A stretch of 64,000 nucleotides of DNA, taken from assembly GCA_949130485.1 (NCBI GenBank), contig OX422190.1:4017855-4081854 (forward strand), read 5' to 3'. The DNA is from Agelas oroides (taxonomy: Eukaryota; Porifera; Demospongiae; Agelasida; Agelasidae). Positions 41,479 through 52,975 of the stretch are shown piece by piece (positions within the stretch are counted from its first letter, which is position 1; every line of letters begins with the position of its first letter). Made by a program: the position numbers and the translations under genes. Under the pieces are notes generated by a model. It did no database searches. It was not told the origin of the DNA and saw only the letters and a program-made list of their open reading frames with translations.

Positions 41479-42839
41479 GTTTGAAGAGTGAACACTGGAC
41501 CACTAGCAACTTAGACCAGTCAAACTGTGACAGCTACAACTAGGTACTATTTTGTAGTACATTCACCTTTGCAGAGGCAAGCCCGCAAAGCACTGCAACC
41601 TCAATCTTCTAAGGCCTCCTAATTGCATGGCTTCTAAGTGTTCATTAGTAGCTGTAGGTGGCCTATAACAAGGTTTGCAGTTGCAACGCTTAGTTGGTTA
41701 GCTTCTGCAAAGGTAGTGAGTGAAGTACCACTTGAAAGTGCAAAAAGCAACTGCATATCTTTTGATCTTGTCTGCAGGTAGATTTCTCACTATCAGGGCT
41801 TCCTATCAGATTGTAGTTAGGGTCAGGCTAGTCTGTGTCAACAGCTGTTGCTAATCTCTCCCAACCACTGATAGCTGAAAGAGGCCCTATATACACTGAG
41901 CAGGGGAACAGCTGCAAGCATATCACCTCACTGAGCATGCTTGGCTTCGTTCCCAGGCCTTGTGCAGGCTGCTCATCACTTTGTGGTGACAGTAAAACTT
42001 TATATAGCTGCATCACAGGTGTTTCTGTGCAAGATCAAGGCTAGAGCAGGTGCAACCTCAAAACAGTACCACCTGTTGCAGCCTGTCAGTTATTCTTTGA
42101 CTAAACCACTGCAGCTGTTACACTACTAGAGGTATAAGCCATCCTGTGCAGTTGCATCAGCTGCAGAAGTAACTTCAGCAATGCTCAGGAATTCTCAGTG
42201 AGATCTGACTTGACTCAGTTGTTGATTGCAAGCTGAAGTTCAACAACAGTATTTTCAAAGGCCAGTTCTTACGTAACCATTCCAATGCAAAAATAATAAT
42301 GGTTTGCAGACTATCCAATGTTGCTTCCTGTATTCATCTATCACCACCAATAGAGGTAGATCTTGTGTGAAATGGACGTTCAATGCATATAGGTTTGTGA
42401 AGTAAAAGACTCCTTTCAATTTGCAAGTGGTGTGGTTGTGTTTTAGCCAGTGAGTTGAAAGTTATATAAGTGGAACTCGTAGCTCAAGAAAGTTAGCATT
42501 CAGCAAAATGATGGTGAAACGTGGGTATCAAACAGTTCCATTTAGTGTGATTATCACAAGTTCCATTGTGATAGCTACATAATACATTGGCTCTACATGT
42601 GCCTGCAACTAGACACTGTGATAAACTCTTCATACATAAATGTCACCTGTTTAGCTTGGCTGATTAACCTACTCACCCACATGCCTATATTGGTTGCTAT
42701 GAAACATAACCTGGAATGTGCATGTGATACCGGTAAGGATTCAGGTCAGAAAACGGTGAGTATTTAGCTTGCCAGTATACATGGGTATACATGCATCCTA
42801 TAGTTGTATGGCCTAGTTTCACGGATCGTTGCATGCAAG

Positions 42840-43604
42840 ATGAAGCAGTACTTTGCTATCCTTGCAGTTACTGTAGCAGTTCTTGCTGGCAACATTAATG
42901 TTGCAGCACAGCTCTGTGATTCTGGATTCATCACTGGCCAGATTGTTGTTCTTGGTGATGGTACAGTTTCAGCAGATGAAGTCCAAGGTAATGACCCAGG
43001 ATTATCATTCTTCAGAGAAGTCATGGGCTTTAATGATGCTGGTGTGGAACAAGTGACAGAGGATGCAATGAACTTTTTCCAAAGTGATTATGGCTTAGAC
43101 TTTTCACAATCTGAGCCCAATCAACTTGGAGAACGTGTCTATAGGAATGCTACCTTCTTCCCTTATCGAGTGCCGTTCGATATTCATGCAACCTACAATC
43201 CGTGGATAGTAAATCCAGACAGGGGCACCAAATGTTTTGCTTCTAGTGCAGGTGGATTCATGGTTACCTTCTCTGGAGATCAACTGCTTCGTGGTTCATA
43301 TGGTGGGAGTGAGGGAAGACCAGTCATGGGTGGAGAAGCTATTCTTGATTATGGATTCTATAGTATACCCGTTTGTCGTCAGTCACCCATAGTAATTCGA
43401 CGTGTGACTCCAATTCCAAATGAAGAACGAAGAATCGGGTTCTCTATTTTATTCTACGAGCTGTTCCATCGCAATTTGGGCCGAGGAACTGAACGAGGTG
43501 TGTTTCAATCTGCTCCTCTTGCTGATGATGAGAATCGTGTTCGCACTGTTGGGTCAAGTGTCCTAACATTTCCCACTGCTCCCCTGCTAGTTCCAGTACT
43601 TTAA
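42840..43604 (+). CDS. Secreted protein of the same family, A-type copy 1
   Basis: Intronless, 254 residues from the ATG at 42840 (AAGATGAAG), with a signal peptide ending near VAAQ. It shares the family core: FFREVMGFND, GLDFSQSEPNQLG, NATFFPYRVP, KCFASSAGGFMVTFSG, LRGSYGGSEG, YSIPVC and IPNEERRIGFSILFYEL. Mature cysteines: AQLC, KCF and IPVC. A-type proteins end in a hydrophobic PTAPLLVPVL tail where B-type end in PPNVLSFN. It is very close in DNA sequence to the copy at 48655, suggesting recent duplication or gene conversion. It lies 1.36 kb from its divergent B-type partner. Confidence 0.85.
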   Translation: MKQYFAILAVTVAVLAGNINVAAQLCDSGFITGQIVVLGDGTVSADEVQGNDPGLSFFREVMGFNDAGVEQVTEDAMNFFQSDYGLDFSQSEPNQLGERVYRNATFFPYRVPFDIHATYNPWIVNPDRGTKCFASSAGGFMVTFSGDQLLRGSYGGSEGRPVMGGEAILDYGFYSIPVCRQSPIVIRRVTPIPNEERRIGFSILFYELFHRNLGRGTERGVFQSAPLADDENRVRTVGSSVLTFPTAPLLVPVL

Positions 43605-43776
43605 ACTAAGCTCATGCACGACTAATTTTTGAAACCTTTACTTGATTGCAATGGTTGTAAGAATGCATGCATAATTGTAGCATGTGTGGCATTTATTTAC
43701 ACGACAAGTATGGTGAGAAAAAGAAACCAAGTGCAGCCTATATATACAACACTGCTAAAAAAAGATTGCCAGGTTG

Positions 43777-44115
43777 TTTTAGCTAACCACTGAGTGGTTA
43801 CCCTGGTTGCAGACAAGCTGAGGAGACAGTGGTTATGAGAAGTTTATTAGCTCAAACCATACCTTACAACTGACAACCCTCAGAACATCTGTGAGAGAGT
43901 CACTACAACTACACTTCAAAAAATTGATAAAAACTGGTGACTCTCTCACAGATGTTCAGTGGTTACTATATCAGCAAGATCGTGGTTGTTATTGCATACA
44001 AGCAGGTGTAACCCCTTCCTCAGTGGTTACTAACTGCAAGATTCTGGTTGTTAGATATGGTCTGGGAAGCCTCCTATGTGGTTGTCTTATACAATTAGCA
44101 ATACATAACACTGTT
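43777..44115. mobile_element. Inverted-repeat MITE (copy 3 of 4)
   Basis: AACCACTGAGTGGTTACC, GACAAGCTGAGGAGACAGTGG and the CTGTGAGAGAGTCACTACAA block match the LIG3-intron copy at 12935-13290 closely. Confidence 0.75.
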
Positions 44116-44125
44116 TCTTCAGTTT

Positions 44126-44372
44126 GTCAGGGCAAGAGCACATAAGAATGGGCGACTAGAGTAAGAGCGTGTAGCCCGTAGTCCGGTCAAAATTATTGAG
44201 CTGTACTAAAAATAGAACATCCAGTCACATGCTTAGGAACAACGGCTTATGTCTACACAGCATGCACAGTACATGTTACTTTTTTAATACTGGCGGTAAA
44301 TTCAGACTGGTTTCAAATTTTACAGAGTTACACACTCTTACTCTAGCCACCTGTTCTTATGCGCTCTTGGTC
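44126..44372. mobile_element. MITE with AAGAGCACATAAGAATGGGC ends
   Basis: The left AAGAGCACATAAGAATGGGC and AGAGTAAGAGCGTGTA are mirrored by TACACACTCTTACTCT and GTTCTTATGCGCTCTT at the right, giving arms of about 40 bp. A half copy is near 39.8 kb. Confidence 0.75.
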
Positions 44373-44558
44373 AGGGTAATTTATCCCTTTGCCCTTGCGA
44401 GAGTCCAAACGACACCCTTGAGTTCTTTTTTTTTGTTTGTTTGTTTGTAACGTCACTCAAAAAAATGAAGCTGGTTTCCCCCCCACGATAACGTATTTGT
44501 GGTAAAGTTATAGTGTGTTTGCGCCACCCTACATAGAGTGTCTATGCTGCATAAACAA

Positions 44559-44915
44559 ATTGGTTGTTTTGACCACAGAGTGGGTACCTGGTTGCAGACT
44601 AGCTAGAAGGATGGTGGTTGTGAGAGGTTTATTATTGGTATTAGAGACTAATTGCATAAGGCAACTTGAGAGGCAGCTGCCCAGTTCATATTACAACCAC
44701 AACACACTGACAACCCTCAGACCATCTGTGAGGGAATCACCTGCTTGCATTAAGAGCATGGAAGTTCTTTACTGCAACTTTGATGTGCATTTGTAATGAC
44801 TCCTTCACAGATGTTCTGCCTCTCAGGTTGCCTTATGCAATTAGTCTTCCATACCAAAGTAAACCACTGTCCTCCAGCTTGTCTACAGCCAAGGGCTAAA
44901 CAACCAACTTGTTTT
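44559..44915. mobile_element. Inverted-repeat MITE (copy 4 of 4)
   Basis: Left TTGGTTGTTTTGACCACAGA, TTGCATAAGGCAACTTGAGA; right CTCAGGTTGCCTTATGCAAT, CCAAGGGCTAAACAACCAA. It has the same arms as the copies at 12.9, 35.8 and 43.8 kb. Confidence 0.8.
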
Positions 44916-46069
44916 TGCAAAGTGATACCGACTCTATATATCCCACCTGATTGGTCCTTTGTTGTTATTATTGTAAGCACATTTGTACACGTGCAAGCGT
45001 TACAACATTATTCACACGCAACTATATGTACTATAGTATGGCAATGTAGTGTACTGTAAACTAAAAATACGTGGAGAGGGAATCATGTTCCCTTGTGGTC
45101 CTCAGACTGCCTTGAGCCTTTGACTTTCCCAAGTGAAAACTTAGAAAGTCATCTGTTATGAGAGCTACCCTTTTGACAGCTAAACATTTGGTATAGAAAA
45201 ATTCCTTCTGTGTGAAGCATTATCCATTCCAATATTTTAGACCTGCACTTGGACCCTCAACCCGGGGATTTCTAATTCCACATACCTACTGTACCAGCAA
45301 GTTTAGCTACCTTAATGCTAGATTGCATGCAGTGAAAACATTATGCAGTTAAGTACTTTTGTTGTCAGCACATTCCAGAAGCCGCTATGAACATGAAGTG
45401 ACGATCTCGAGCTAAGGTACTACTGCTTTAGCATATTGGGGCTCTTTGACAGTTTAAAACCTTTGGTACACTTCTGTGCAAAGCATTGAAACACATTTTT
45501 CATTCCAACATCATGCCTGATGGCTGCTTCACCCTTACATGACTCTGACTTCTAATTGCCCACTTCAAAGGAATGCCACTCGTGAAGAAGTTATAGAAAT
45601 TGTCACATGACAACATTCTGTCAGGTTATCTACATAGGAGCTCCTAGAAGTGTGTAATTCAAGAAAAGTGGTTATCAAGTATTTTACAATACAATAGTCA
45701 TATACCCACAGACTACAGCAGGTGTGGTAAGTAGAAATTTGGTAATCCGATTCCAGTACTAACTATCTTCAGAAACATAGTTGTTAACCCACCAACTAGC
45801 CTCATTCTCCACAAGTGATGGAAAGCTAGGCAGGGCCCTTCTGTACTCGTAATTTTTATATTATGGGTGGATTTAGTATTATCCGTCTATAGTCATACCA
45901 CCCACTTTATGGGACAGCATCAAACACATCATGGTGGTATACGCAACATGATCGATATATCATGTTGAAGGCGATAATGCATGGTTGTGGCAGCCAGTTG
46001 CTATGAGTAACACCCAACAAATAAGTTATTTTCTCCAGACAGAACAACAATCGCCCTTCAGGCTCATGC
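44916..46069. other. Spacer without recognised features
   Basis: AT-rich sequence between two MITEs. I see no exon, RNA gene or clear repeat, only short frames without family similarity. Confidence 0.5.
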
Positions 46070-46562
46070 CAGGGGCGGATCCGGGGGGGCCCATGCCCCC
46101 CTCCCCCCCCTTCGGGACCGAGCAAGCGCGAAACGCTGAGGTTTACCGCGCGCGTTTAGCGCACGTAGCTATCCGACGCAGCGCACATCTCTATATGAAT
46201 CACTGCTTCATGTCCTGCAAACATAGAGCGCTCAAATCTGCAGCTCCCAAGAGACAGTTCTGTGGCAGTGCTTCAAACACAAAGGCTGATTCCGAAGGGA
46301 AGGGACTCCGAGAAACGACCATACGATGAATCACCTGAGTTACACTCCATTTGCCACAAATTTTGCGCGGTTATAGTGGTCTCCGACGGCCTCAAAAGCA
46401 CTCTCACACAGCCTAAATTTCAATTTTCCTGGGGGAGCATGCCCCCAGACCCCCCTAGAAGACTGTGCTCTGCATACGAGACGCGGACAACTGTGTGCTA
46501 CGCGCGCCGCACCAATCCACACATGCCCCCCTCCCCTTCTTCAATATCTGGATCCACCCCTG
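46070..46562. mobile_element. MITE with CAGGGGCGGATCC ends
   Basis: Left CAGGGGCGGATCCGG and right CTGGATCCACCCCTG are inverted. The C-rich CATGCCCCCCTCCCC motif occurs near both ends and CATGCCCCCAGACCCCCC inside. About 493 bp, non-coding. CAGRGGCGGATCC ends are typical of hAT-type MITEs; no clean target duplication was found here. Confidence 0.75.
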
Positions 46563-47505
46563 CATGTTGCTGTCTGGGGAATGTAACCATTATTTACAAC
46601 AATGTGCACCTAATGCAAATTATTGAAACAGAGAAATTAAATAACCCACACAGTGATGAGACAATAGACTTTTAATGCACTGCAGAGTGATGTGCCACAG
46701 AGTTGCAAGGTTGAAGAGAATAACAATATTCCAAAGAGATCAAATACTAAATGTAACTGAGCGTACAGACAGCTACTATTTATATACAAAAACATAAAAG
46801 CCACAAACAGAATTATCAGGAGATTCTCAGGAAGTTTTAGAAATGTCTACACAAGTTATTATCCAACCATTACAACACTCTCTCCTCTGTAGAAATTCGT
46901 AATAACCCCCAAAATTTGTATATACAATGGAAATTTTGTAATCTTGCCTTCATGCAATTGTACCTTTGAGTCAAAGGCACAATTGCATGAACTGCTATAG
47001 TTGGGTTTCTGCCTTGCAGCTACCCATATTAAGCAAAACATAACCATCCTCCTTCTGAAATTCATAGCTGCAACAATGATACTTGTTAGTGTAATAATTA
47101 TTTGTTATCTGTTGTTATGTAATGGTGTCCAAAAATTAATGTATACACCCTGCCGTAGTTAGCTCAGACTATCGGTTAACTCATGCAGTGGGTCAGTCTC
47201 TTCTGGTTCTGAGCACTTTGATTAGGCATATAGCTACATCCCTCTGTGGCCTTCTGACTCTGGCACTGCATGCATGGCCATGTATGTCTTTCACAGTCCT
47301 TGCAGTTTAATTTCTGCTAGTGGGTGTAGTTAACTTTGGTCATGTGAACAGAAATATGATGCAGTTTAGTGAGCAAGGTCAAGAAATTTATGTACGTACA
47401 CCTCTATACAGTAACAGCAAATCCTGTTACAATACAATACTATACTTTGTACGGTTAATTGTCATTCATATATAGGCTTTATTATTCATGGTTATCTGTC
47501 ATCTT
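46563..47505. other. Spacer before the second B-type gene
   Basis: No gene recognised. A small inverted repeat (CAATTGTACCTTTGAGTCAAAGGCACAATTG) lies at about 46956-46986. TTTATT at 47478-47483 is a possible poly(A) signal (AATAAA on minus) for the gene at 47506. Confidence 0.5.
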
Positions 47506-48270
47506 TCAATTAAAACTAAGGACATTGGGTGGAAAGGTAAGAACAGCACTCCCAGATTGACGAAGAATACCTGGTGCAGTACCATTTCCAGTGGCACGCT
47601 CTGTCTGAAAGAATCCTTGTTGAGCCCCTTGACCCAGTGTTGGATGGGTCAACTCGTAGAACAAGACAAAAAGTCCAATTCGCGCAGACTCATTTGGTAC
47701 TGGAGTTCGCCGTAGAATCACAACTGATTCACAACCAGGAATTGAAATAGAAATATACTCGTATCCCAGAGCTCTGTCGTTATTTACCTGGAGTCCATCT
47801 TCTCCACCATATGTCCCTCTTAGTGTCTGCTCTCCGGTAAAGCTGACAAAGAATCCACCAATAGCTGCCGTAAAGCACCTCGACTCGGTTCTTCCAGTGA
47901 TTGGCCAGTGATTGAAGGTTGCATTAGGAGAGGGTCGTCTAATTGGTTGAAATGTGGCATTTTGGAAGAAGCGTATGCCTCGCTCATTGGGCTCTGAGAG
48001 AGAGAAATCCAAGCCAAATGTCTCGTTGAGAAACTGAAATGCATTTTGGGTTTCTTGTTGAATTTGCGCATCATCATATCCTAAAACTTCCCTAAAGAAT
48101 GTCAAATTTGTATCCACACCAGCAGCTGGAAGATCATCTAGAGGAACTGTTCTGTCAAAAACAAGAACAATCTGAGCTTCAGAGTTGAGGTTTGCTGGGC
48201 AGAATTGTGCTGCAGCATTGTTGACAAGAACACTGAAGAAGAGACCAACAAGTACCAAAATGACCTGCAT
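47506..48270 (-). CDS. Secreted protein of the same family, B-type copy 2
   Basis: Intronless, 254 residues, with a signal peptide (VILVLVGLFFSVLV then NNAAA). All family motifs are intact: FFREVLGYDD, GLDFSLSEPNERG, NATFQPIRRP, RCFTAAIGGFFV, LRGTYGGEDG, ISIPGC, VPNESARIGLFVLFYEL and TLGQGAQQGFFQTE. It has three mature cysteines (AQFC, RCF, IPGC). It is divergent with the A-type gene at 48655, only 384 bp between ATGs, so the two probably share regulatory DNA. This pair repeats the layout of the 40717/42840 pair. Confidence 0.86.
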   Translation of the reverse strand: MQVILVLVGLFFSVLVNNAAAQFCPANLNSEAQIVLVFDRTVPLDDLPAAGVDTNLTFFREVLGYDDAQIQQETQNAFQFLNETFGLDFSLSEPNERGIRFFQNATFQPIRRPSPNATFNHWPITGRTESRCFTAAIGGFFVSFTGEQTLRGTYGGEDGLQVNNDRALGYEYISISIPGCESVVILRRTPVPNESARIGLFVLFYELTHPTLGQGAQQGFFQTERATGNGTAPGILRQSGSAVLTFPPNVLSFN

Positions 48271-48654
48271 GCTTTATAGAGCTAAACTTTGATCAGTAGA
48301 CTGTAATGCCAGCTTAGACCAGCGAGCTGCTCACAAATATATAGCACAGATACAAATGGCTGTTCTCATGCATGCAATTAGTTAGCCACCAGTGACCAGT
48401 ACCACTTTCCCACATCTCCACACTTGCCTGCAACCATAGTAACCACTCCACTGAGGTGCTATGGCAGCAATTAGAGTAACATGAATGTGACGGTTTAACA
48501 GCAAAATTGGCTGAAGGAAGCACAGCCTGGGTTGGAATGTGTCACTAGTATGAATTCAGTTGAAAACCAGTATTTAGTGGGCTGCTTGCTTGCCAATATA
48601 TTAGTGTACATGTAGTCTACTGTTGTGCTAGCTTCACTGATTGTCGAAAACAAG

Positions 48655-49425
48655 ATGGAGTGTAGTTCATTGCACATAGTTCTTCTTACAGTCACTGTAA
48701 CACTTCTTGCTGGCAATTTTAATGTTGCAGCCCAGCTCTGTGATTCTGGATTCATCACTGGCCAGATTGTTCTCCTGGGTGATGGTACAGTGTCAGCAGA
48801 TGAAGTCCAAGGTAATGACCCAGGATTATCATTCTTCAGAGAAGTCATGGGCTTTAATGATGCTGGTGTGGAACAAGTGACGGAAGATGCAATGAACTTT
48901 TTCCAAAGTGATTATGGCTTAGACTTTTCACAATCTGAGCCCAATCAACTTGGAGAACGTGTCTATAGGAATGCTACCTTCTTCCCTTATCGAGTGCCGT
49001 TTGATATTTATGCAACCGATAATAGATGGATAGTGAATCCAGATGGAAACACCAGATGTTTTGCTTCTAGTGCAGGTGGATTCATGGTTACCTTCTCTGG
49101 AGATCAACTGCTTCGTGGTTCATTTGGTGGGAGTGAGGGAAGACCAGTCATGGGTGGAGAAGCTATTCTTGATTATGGATTCTATAGTATACCCGTTTGT
49201 CGTCAGTCACCCATAACAATTCGACGTGTGACTCCAATTCCAAATGAAGAACGAAGAATCGGGTTCTCTATTCTATTCTATGAGCTGTACCATCGCAACT
49301 TGGGCCGAGGAACTGAACGAGGTGTGTTTCAATCTACATCTCCTGATGATGAGGACCGTATTCGCACTGTTGGGACAAGTATCCTCACATTCCCCACTGC
49401 TCCTCTACTAGTTCCAGTGCTTTAA
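48655..49425 (+). CDS. Secreted protein of the same family, A-type copy 2
   Basis: Intronless, 256 residues from the ATG at 48655 (CAAGATGGA), with a signal peptide (HIVLLTVTVTLLAG then NVAAQ). It is nearly identical to the copy at 42840 through the core but differs in the signal peptide and in DGNTRCF and SPDDEDRIR. Three mature cysteines are kept. AATAAA at 49451-49456, 26 bp after the stop, is a good poly(A) signal. Confidence 0.86.
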   Translation: MECSSLHIVLLTVTVTLLAGNFNVAAQLCDSGFITGQIVLLGDGTVSADEVQGNDPGLSFFREVMGFNDAGVEQVTEDAMNFFQSDYGLDFSQSEPNQLGERVYRNATFFPYRVPFDIYATDNRWIVNPDGNTRCFASSAGGFMVTFSGDQLLRGSFGGSEGRPVMGGEAILDYGFYSIPVCRQSPITIRRVTPIPNEERRIGFSILFYELYHRNLGRGTERGVFQSTSPDDEDRIRTVGTSILTFPTAPLLVPVL

Positions 49426-50428
49426 ACTGAACAACACAGTGTTTCTCTCAAATAAAGTGTTGATTAATTCTAAAAACTCATTGTACTTCGTTTCTCTCAA
49501 CTAAAACTGTTGTTTGATTTCAATGTGCAGTAAATGCATGCATACTTGATCTGTAATTGTATCTAATGAAGTGTGATGGAAGTAACCAGTTAGAGGTAAA
49601 CAATCAAGTAAGTTTCAGGAACTTTAATTTGCCTGAATCTGATCATCTACACATCACAACCTTACTTTTGGTGTAGCTATTCACCCCATCTGCTGTAGGT
49701 AGCAAGAGTGCATGATGACGTTTTATATTACCATGGTTGAGGCCAGGAGTACTCCACAATAAAATTATGTCATCATGCTCTCTTGGATGTAGCTACTTAC
49801 CCCACCTACTGTAGGTATGCGACTGCATTTTTGCTGCAAAATTTTGCTGTTAGGAATCTCTTTCTTGGATTACGACCACTCTTCTAAGTGCTGATGGTTC
49901 TTCATTCTCATTGTCAGGTAATCTGAGATGCACCACATACAACAGTGCATGTGACATTTTAGATAGCAAAATATGTATACATGCCACATTAGCATCAGGA
50001 ACAATTACAGTACTATGAAGTTTACATTAGTTTGTGCATAGTAGGTAAATGGGTGTTGCTATTACTTAATTAGAACAGCATACCATCTCTAGGTTCCAGT
50101 GGTCAATCTTGTTGTTACGTTAGAGACTGATACAGTTTCTGCAATGTAGGAGCAAATGTTTGCCACTCACATTTAGAGCATGCTCTTGTAGTGTTACATA
50201 GAAATTCACTGGCGATGGCTAGGAGTCACTAGTGGGCATCATAGTTTTGTATCAATTTCTGACCATCTCATCTGCTTACAAAGTCAGTGCATCATACAAC
50301 AAAGTGTCAACAATGGTGGCATGTGAGGCCTTATAGACAATAAGGCTAAATCAGATGACAGTGCGTGAAGGAAACCAGTTCCAACACCAGCAGTGTATTA
50401 ATAGCTATGAGTTTTCTCCAGTTCAAAC
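49426..50428. other. Spacer with a small inverted-repeat element
   Basis: No gene recognised after the A-type 3' end. At about 49671-49817 a near-exact direct repeat (TAGCTATTCACCCCATCTGC / TAGCTACTTACCCCACCTAC) flanks an inverted GAGTGCATGATGAC/GTCATCATGCTC, a likely degenerate MITE. Confidence 0.5.
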
Positions 50429-50513
50429 TAGTCTCCTGCCCAGCCCTCGTGCACCTCCTGGCGAGAAACGTTTCTCCTTGTGAGTGAGACGGTGGGGTCT
50501 GGAGATGAGACTA
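50429..50513. mobile_element. Hairpin element with exact 9-bp target duplication
   Basis: Begins TAGTCTCCTGCCCAGCCC and ends GGGTCTGGAGATGAGACTA. It is flanked by AGTTCAAAC at 50420-50428 and 50514-50522. It belongs to the CAGACCCCACC branch of the hairpin family. Confidence 0.82.
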
Positions 50514-50519
50514 AGTTCA

Positions 50520-50670
50520 AACTAGGGACATGGTGGGAAGGCTAAGGACAGCACTCCTAGGTCATGCATTGAAGAATTCTAGTTCCATTTACAGCAACAA
50601 GCTCTGTCTGAAAGAACCCTTGCTGTGCTCCTTGACCCAGTGCAGTGGGATAAATGTGTAATCCAAGATA
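50520..50670 (-). pseudogene. Decayed 3' fragment of a B-type secreted-family gene
   Basis: On minus, the segment matches the last 40-50 codons of the B-type genes at DNA level (GGGAAGGCTAAGGACAGCAC, GTTCCATTTACA, AAGCTCTGTCTGAAAGAA, CTTGACCCAGTG) but has indels and no open frame. The rest of the gene is missing. Confidence 0.7.
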
Positions 50671-50966
50671 GTTTGGCAATAATTGCAATGTAGCAATTAG
50701 TCATACACATACCTACCCTAGGTGTGGTAACAAATACATAATTTCCAGATGGTATTTACAGCGAATGGGTTGGTTTATATACTCAAAAAACTGCAGTTCT
50801 ACATACCTCCTGTGAATCAGGCACTGCATGATCATGCCTTTCTCAACCCTAGATAATTTATCATGTTAATAGGTACCAAAATTGGGTAAAGTGAAGTTAT
50901 ACAGTTAAGCGAGCAAAAGGCATAAGTTCTGTGTGTACACAAACAAATTTAGTTATCATTCTTTTA

Positions 50967-51716
50967 TCAGTTAAAACTAAGGACATTGGGTGGAAAGGTG
51001 AGGACAGCACCCCCTGAGTAACGAAGAACAGTTCCATTTACAAGCTCTGTCTGAAAGAATCCTTGTTGAGCCCCTTGACCCAGTGTTGGATGAGACAACT
51101 CATAGAACAAGACAAAGATTCCAATTTGCGTGGCTTCATTTGGTATTGTGGTCCGCCGTTGGATCACGACTGGATCACAACCAGGAATTGAAATCGAAAT
51201 GTATCCGTATTGCAGAACTCTATTGCTAGTCACCAGGATTCCTTCTTCTCCACCATATGTTCCTTTCAGTGTCTGCTCTCCAGTGAAGCTTACAAAGTAT
51301 CCACCAAGTGCTGCAGTAAAGCATCTTGACCGGGTGTTTCCAGTGATAGGCCAGCGATTGAAGGTTGCTACTATACCACTGGGTTGCCTACTTGGTTGAA
51401 AGGTGGCATTCTGGAAGAAACGTAAACCCTGCTCATTGGGTTGAGAGAGAGAAAAGTCCAAGCCAAACCTTTCGTTGAAAAACTGAAGTGCTTTTTGAGT
51501 CTCCAGTTGAACCTCCTCATCACTGTATCCTAAAACTTCTCTAAAATATGTCAGATTGGTATCCACTCTAGGAGCTCCAAGTGCACTCACAGGACCTGTA
51601 CCATCACCAGTAAGAACAATCTGAGCTTCAGAGTTGAGGTTTACTGGACAGGACTGTGCTGCAGTATTGGTGACAAGAATGCTGAGGAGAACGACAAGCA
51701 TCCAAATGCCATGCAT
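50967..51716 (-). CDS. Secreted protein of the same family, B-type copy 3
   Basis: Intronless, 249 residues, with a signal peptide (IWMLVVLLSILV then NTAAQ). The family core is intact: FFREVLG appears as YFREVLGYSD, with GLDFSLSQPNEQG, RCFTAALGGYFV, LKGTYGGEEG, ISIPGC and IPNEATQIGIFVLFYEL. Three mature cysteines. It lacks a divergent A-type partner. The broken copy at 58827-59569 is its closest relative, and the surrounding DNA (a decayed 3' fragment, then a GTAGCAATTAGTCATACACA block) is also shared with that locus, so the whole segment seems duplicated. Confidence 0.86.
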   Translation of the reverse strand: MHGIWMLVVLLSILVTNTAAQSCPVNLNSEAQIVLTGDGTGPVSALGAPRVDTNLTYFREVLGYSDEEVQLETQKALQFFNERFGLDFSLSQPNEQGLRFFQNATFQPSRQPSGIVATFNRWPITGNTRSRCFTAALGGYFVSFTGEQTLKGTYGGEEGILVTSNRVLQYGYISISIPGCDPVVIQRRTTIPNEATQIGIFVLFYELSHPTLGQGAQQGFFQTELVNGTVLRYSGGAVLTFPPNVLSFN

Positions 51717-52194
51717 GCTTGGACAATAGATCAGAATCTAAACTGAGCTGTTAGCTTGAAACAGTCAACTGGCTATGTTTGTACTCAAGTTTAGAGTGTG
51801 AATGTGCTATTTTAAGTTTACTAGAAGACATACCAAGACTGACTTCCTGCCTTCTTTCTTCATTTGGTGGTTGTTATGTGCTGCAGTACAAATTCATTTT
51901 GTTCAAGTCTTTTAATTAGTAGCAGTTGGTTGGAAACCTATCAAGTTGTAGTTCCGAGTTAGCTGGCCAGTTTGCATGCATGTGCAACAGCTGTTTTTCA
52001 AGCCACTGAAAATACCAGTTAGTCCTTGCAGCTGCAAAGCCTCTATAGTCTTAGCCACAAATAGCATTTACCATAGGAACTCCTTTCCATATTGAGTTGA
52101 TTAGAAGCCTGGTAGCTGTTGACCTTAAAGCAGTGAAAGTAATAATTAATGTCATGCAGTGATGAGTAGCTACAAAGAATTAAGGAGTAGATCT

Positions 52195-52566
52195 CACTGC
52201 AAAAACTAAAAGGTTGCTTTAACCCAGCTTGGGTTGCCTCAGTTGCAGAAAAAATGCGCACACAAGCCGATCAACTATAGCTCTCCAATTTCAGGGTGAA
52301 ATACGCAAGAATGTTAGCTAGTCATGTTTCCTGGATAACATTACCTAGTTTAATTGTTTACTCTTCTGCCTTAAGTCTCCAATTTTAGACAGAGGAGTAA
52401 ACAATTAAGCTAGGTAATACTGTCCAAGAAACATGACTAGCTAACATTTTTCCGCATTTCAGAGGTCTATTAACAATTGATCTGCTTGTATGCACATTGC
52501 TTGGTAGTGAAGCCACAACTGAGATAACCCTAGCTGGGTTAAAGTAACCCTTTATTTTTTGCAGTG
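52195..52566. mobile_element. Foldback MITE, about 372 bp, with almost fully paired arms
   Basis: Outer ends CACTGCAAAAACTAAAAGG and the reverse complement of that type at the right. Inner arms GTTAGCTAGTCATGTTTC and GAAACATGACTAGCTAAC, then ACCTAGTTTAATTGTTTACTC and its partner, pair perfectly around a 30-bp loop. Confidence 0.82.
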
Positions 52567-52896
52567 CTGTTACTGTAAAGTTTGTAGTTGTTTACCACAG
52601 CCAATAAGTAGTCTCGTCCCCAGACCCCACCCTCTCACGTGGGCTGGGCACGAGACTAGCCATGTGCCATGGTATGTTCCTCCAGCATGCATGACAATGT
52701 CATCCTGAATTGCAGTGAAATAGAAATCACATTTCTGTTAGCATGAAGAGTTAGCCTGCTTGGCTTGTAAACAGAAAAATAATTTGGTAAGTTTAACAAG
52801 CAATATCTTCAATGTTCTTTCAATCTAGTTGCAGTAATATACATGTACATGTATAATTATATGAATCATTATACTGATTGTGGCATTCAGTCTTAT

Positions 52897-52975
52897 TTGG
52901 TTGGACAGATAAGAACAAGATGTGCTTCCAGATTAATACTACTTCCATTTACAGCAACAAGCTCTATGTATTTGC
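52897..52975 (-). pseudogene. Very short relic of a B-type 3' end
   Basis: GGTTGGACAGATAAGAACA, CCATTTACAGCAACAAGCTC and the order of motifs resemble the ends of the B-type genes. No coding frame is left. Weak case. Confidence 0.4.
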
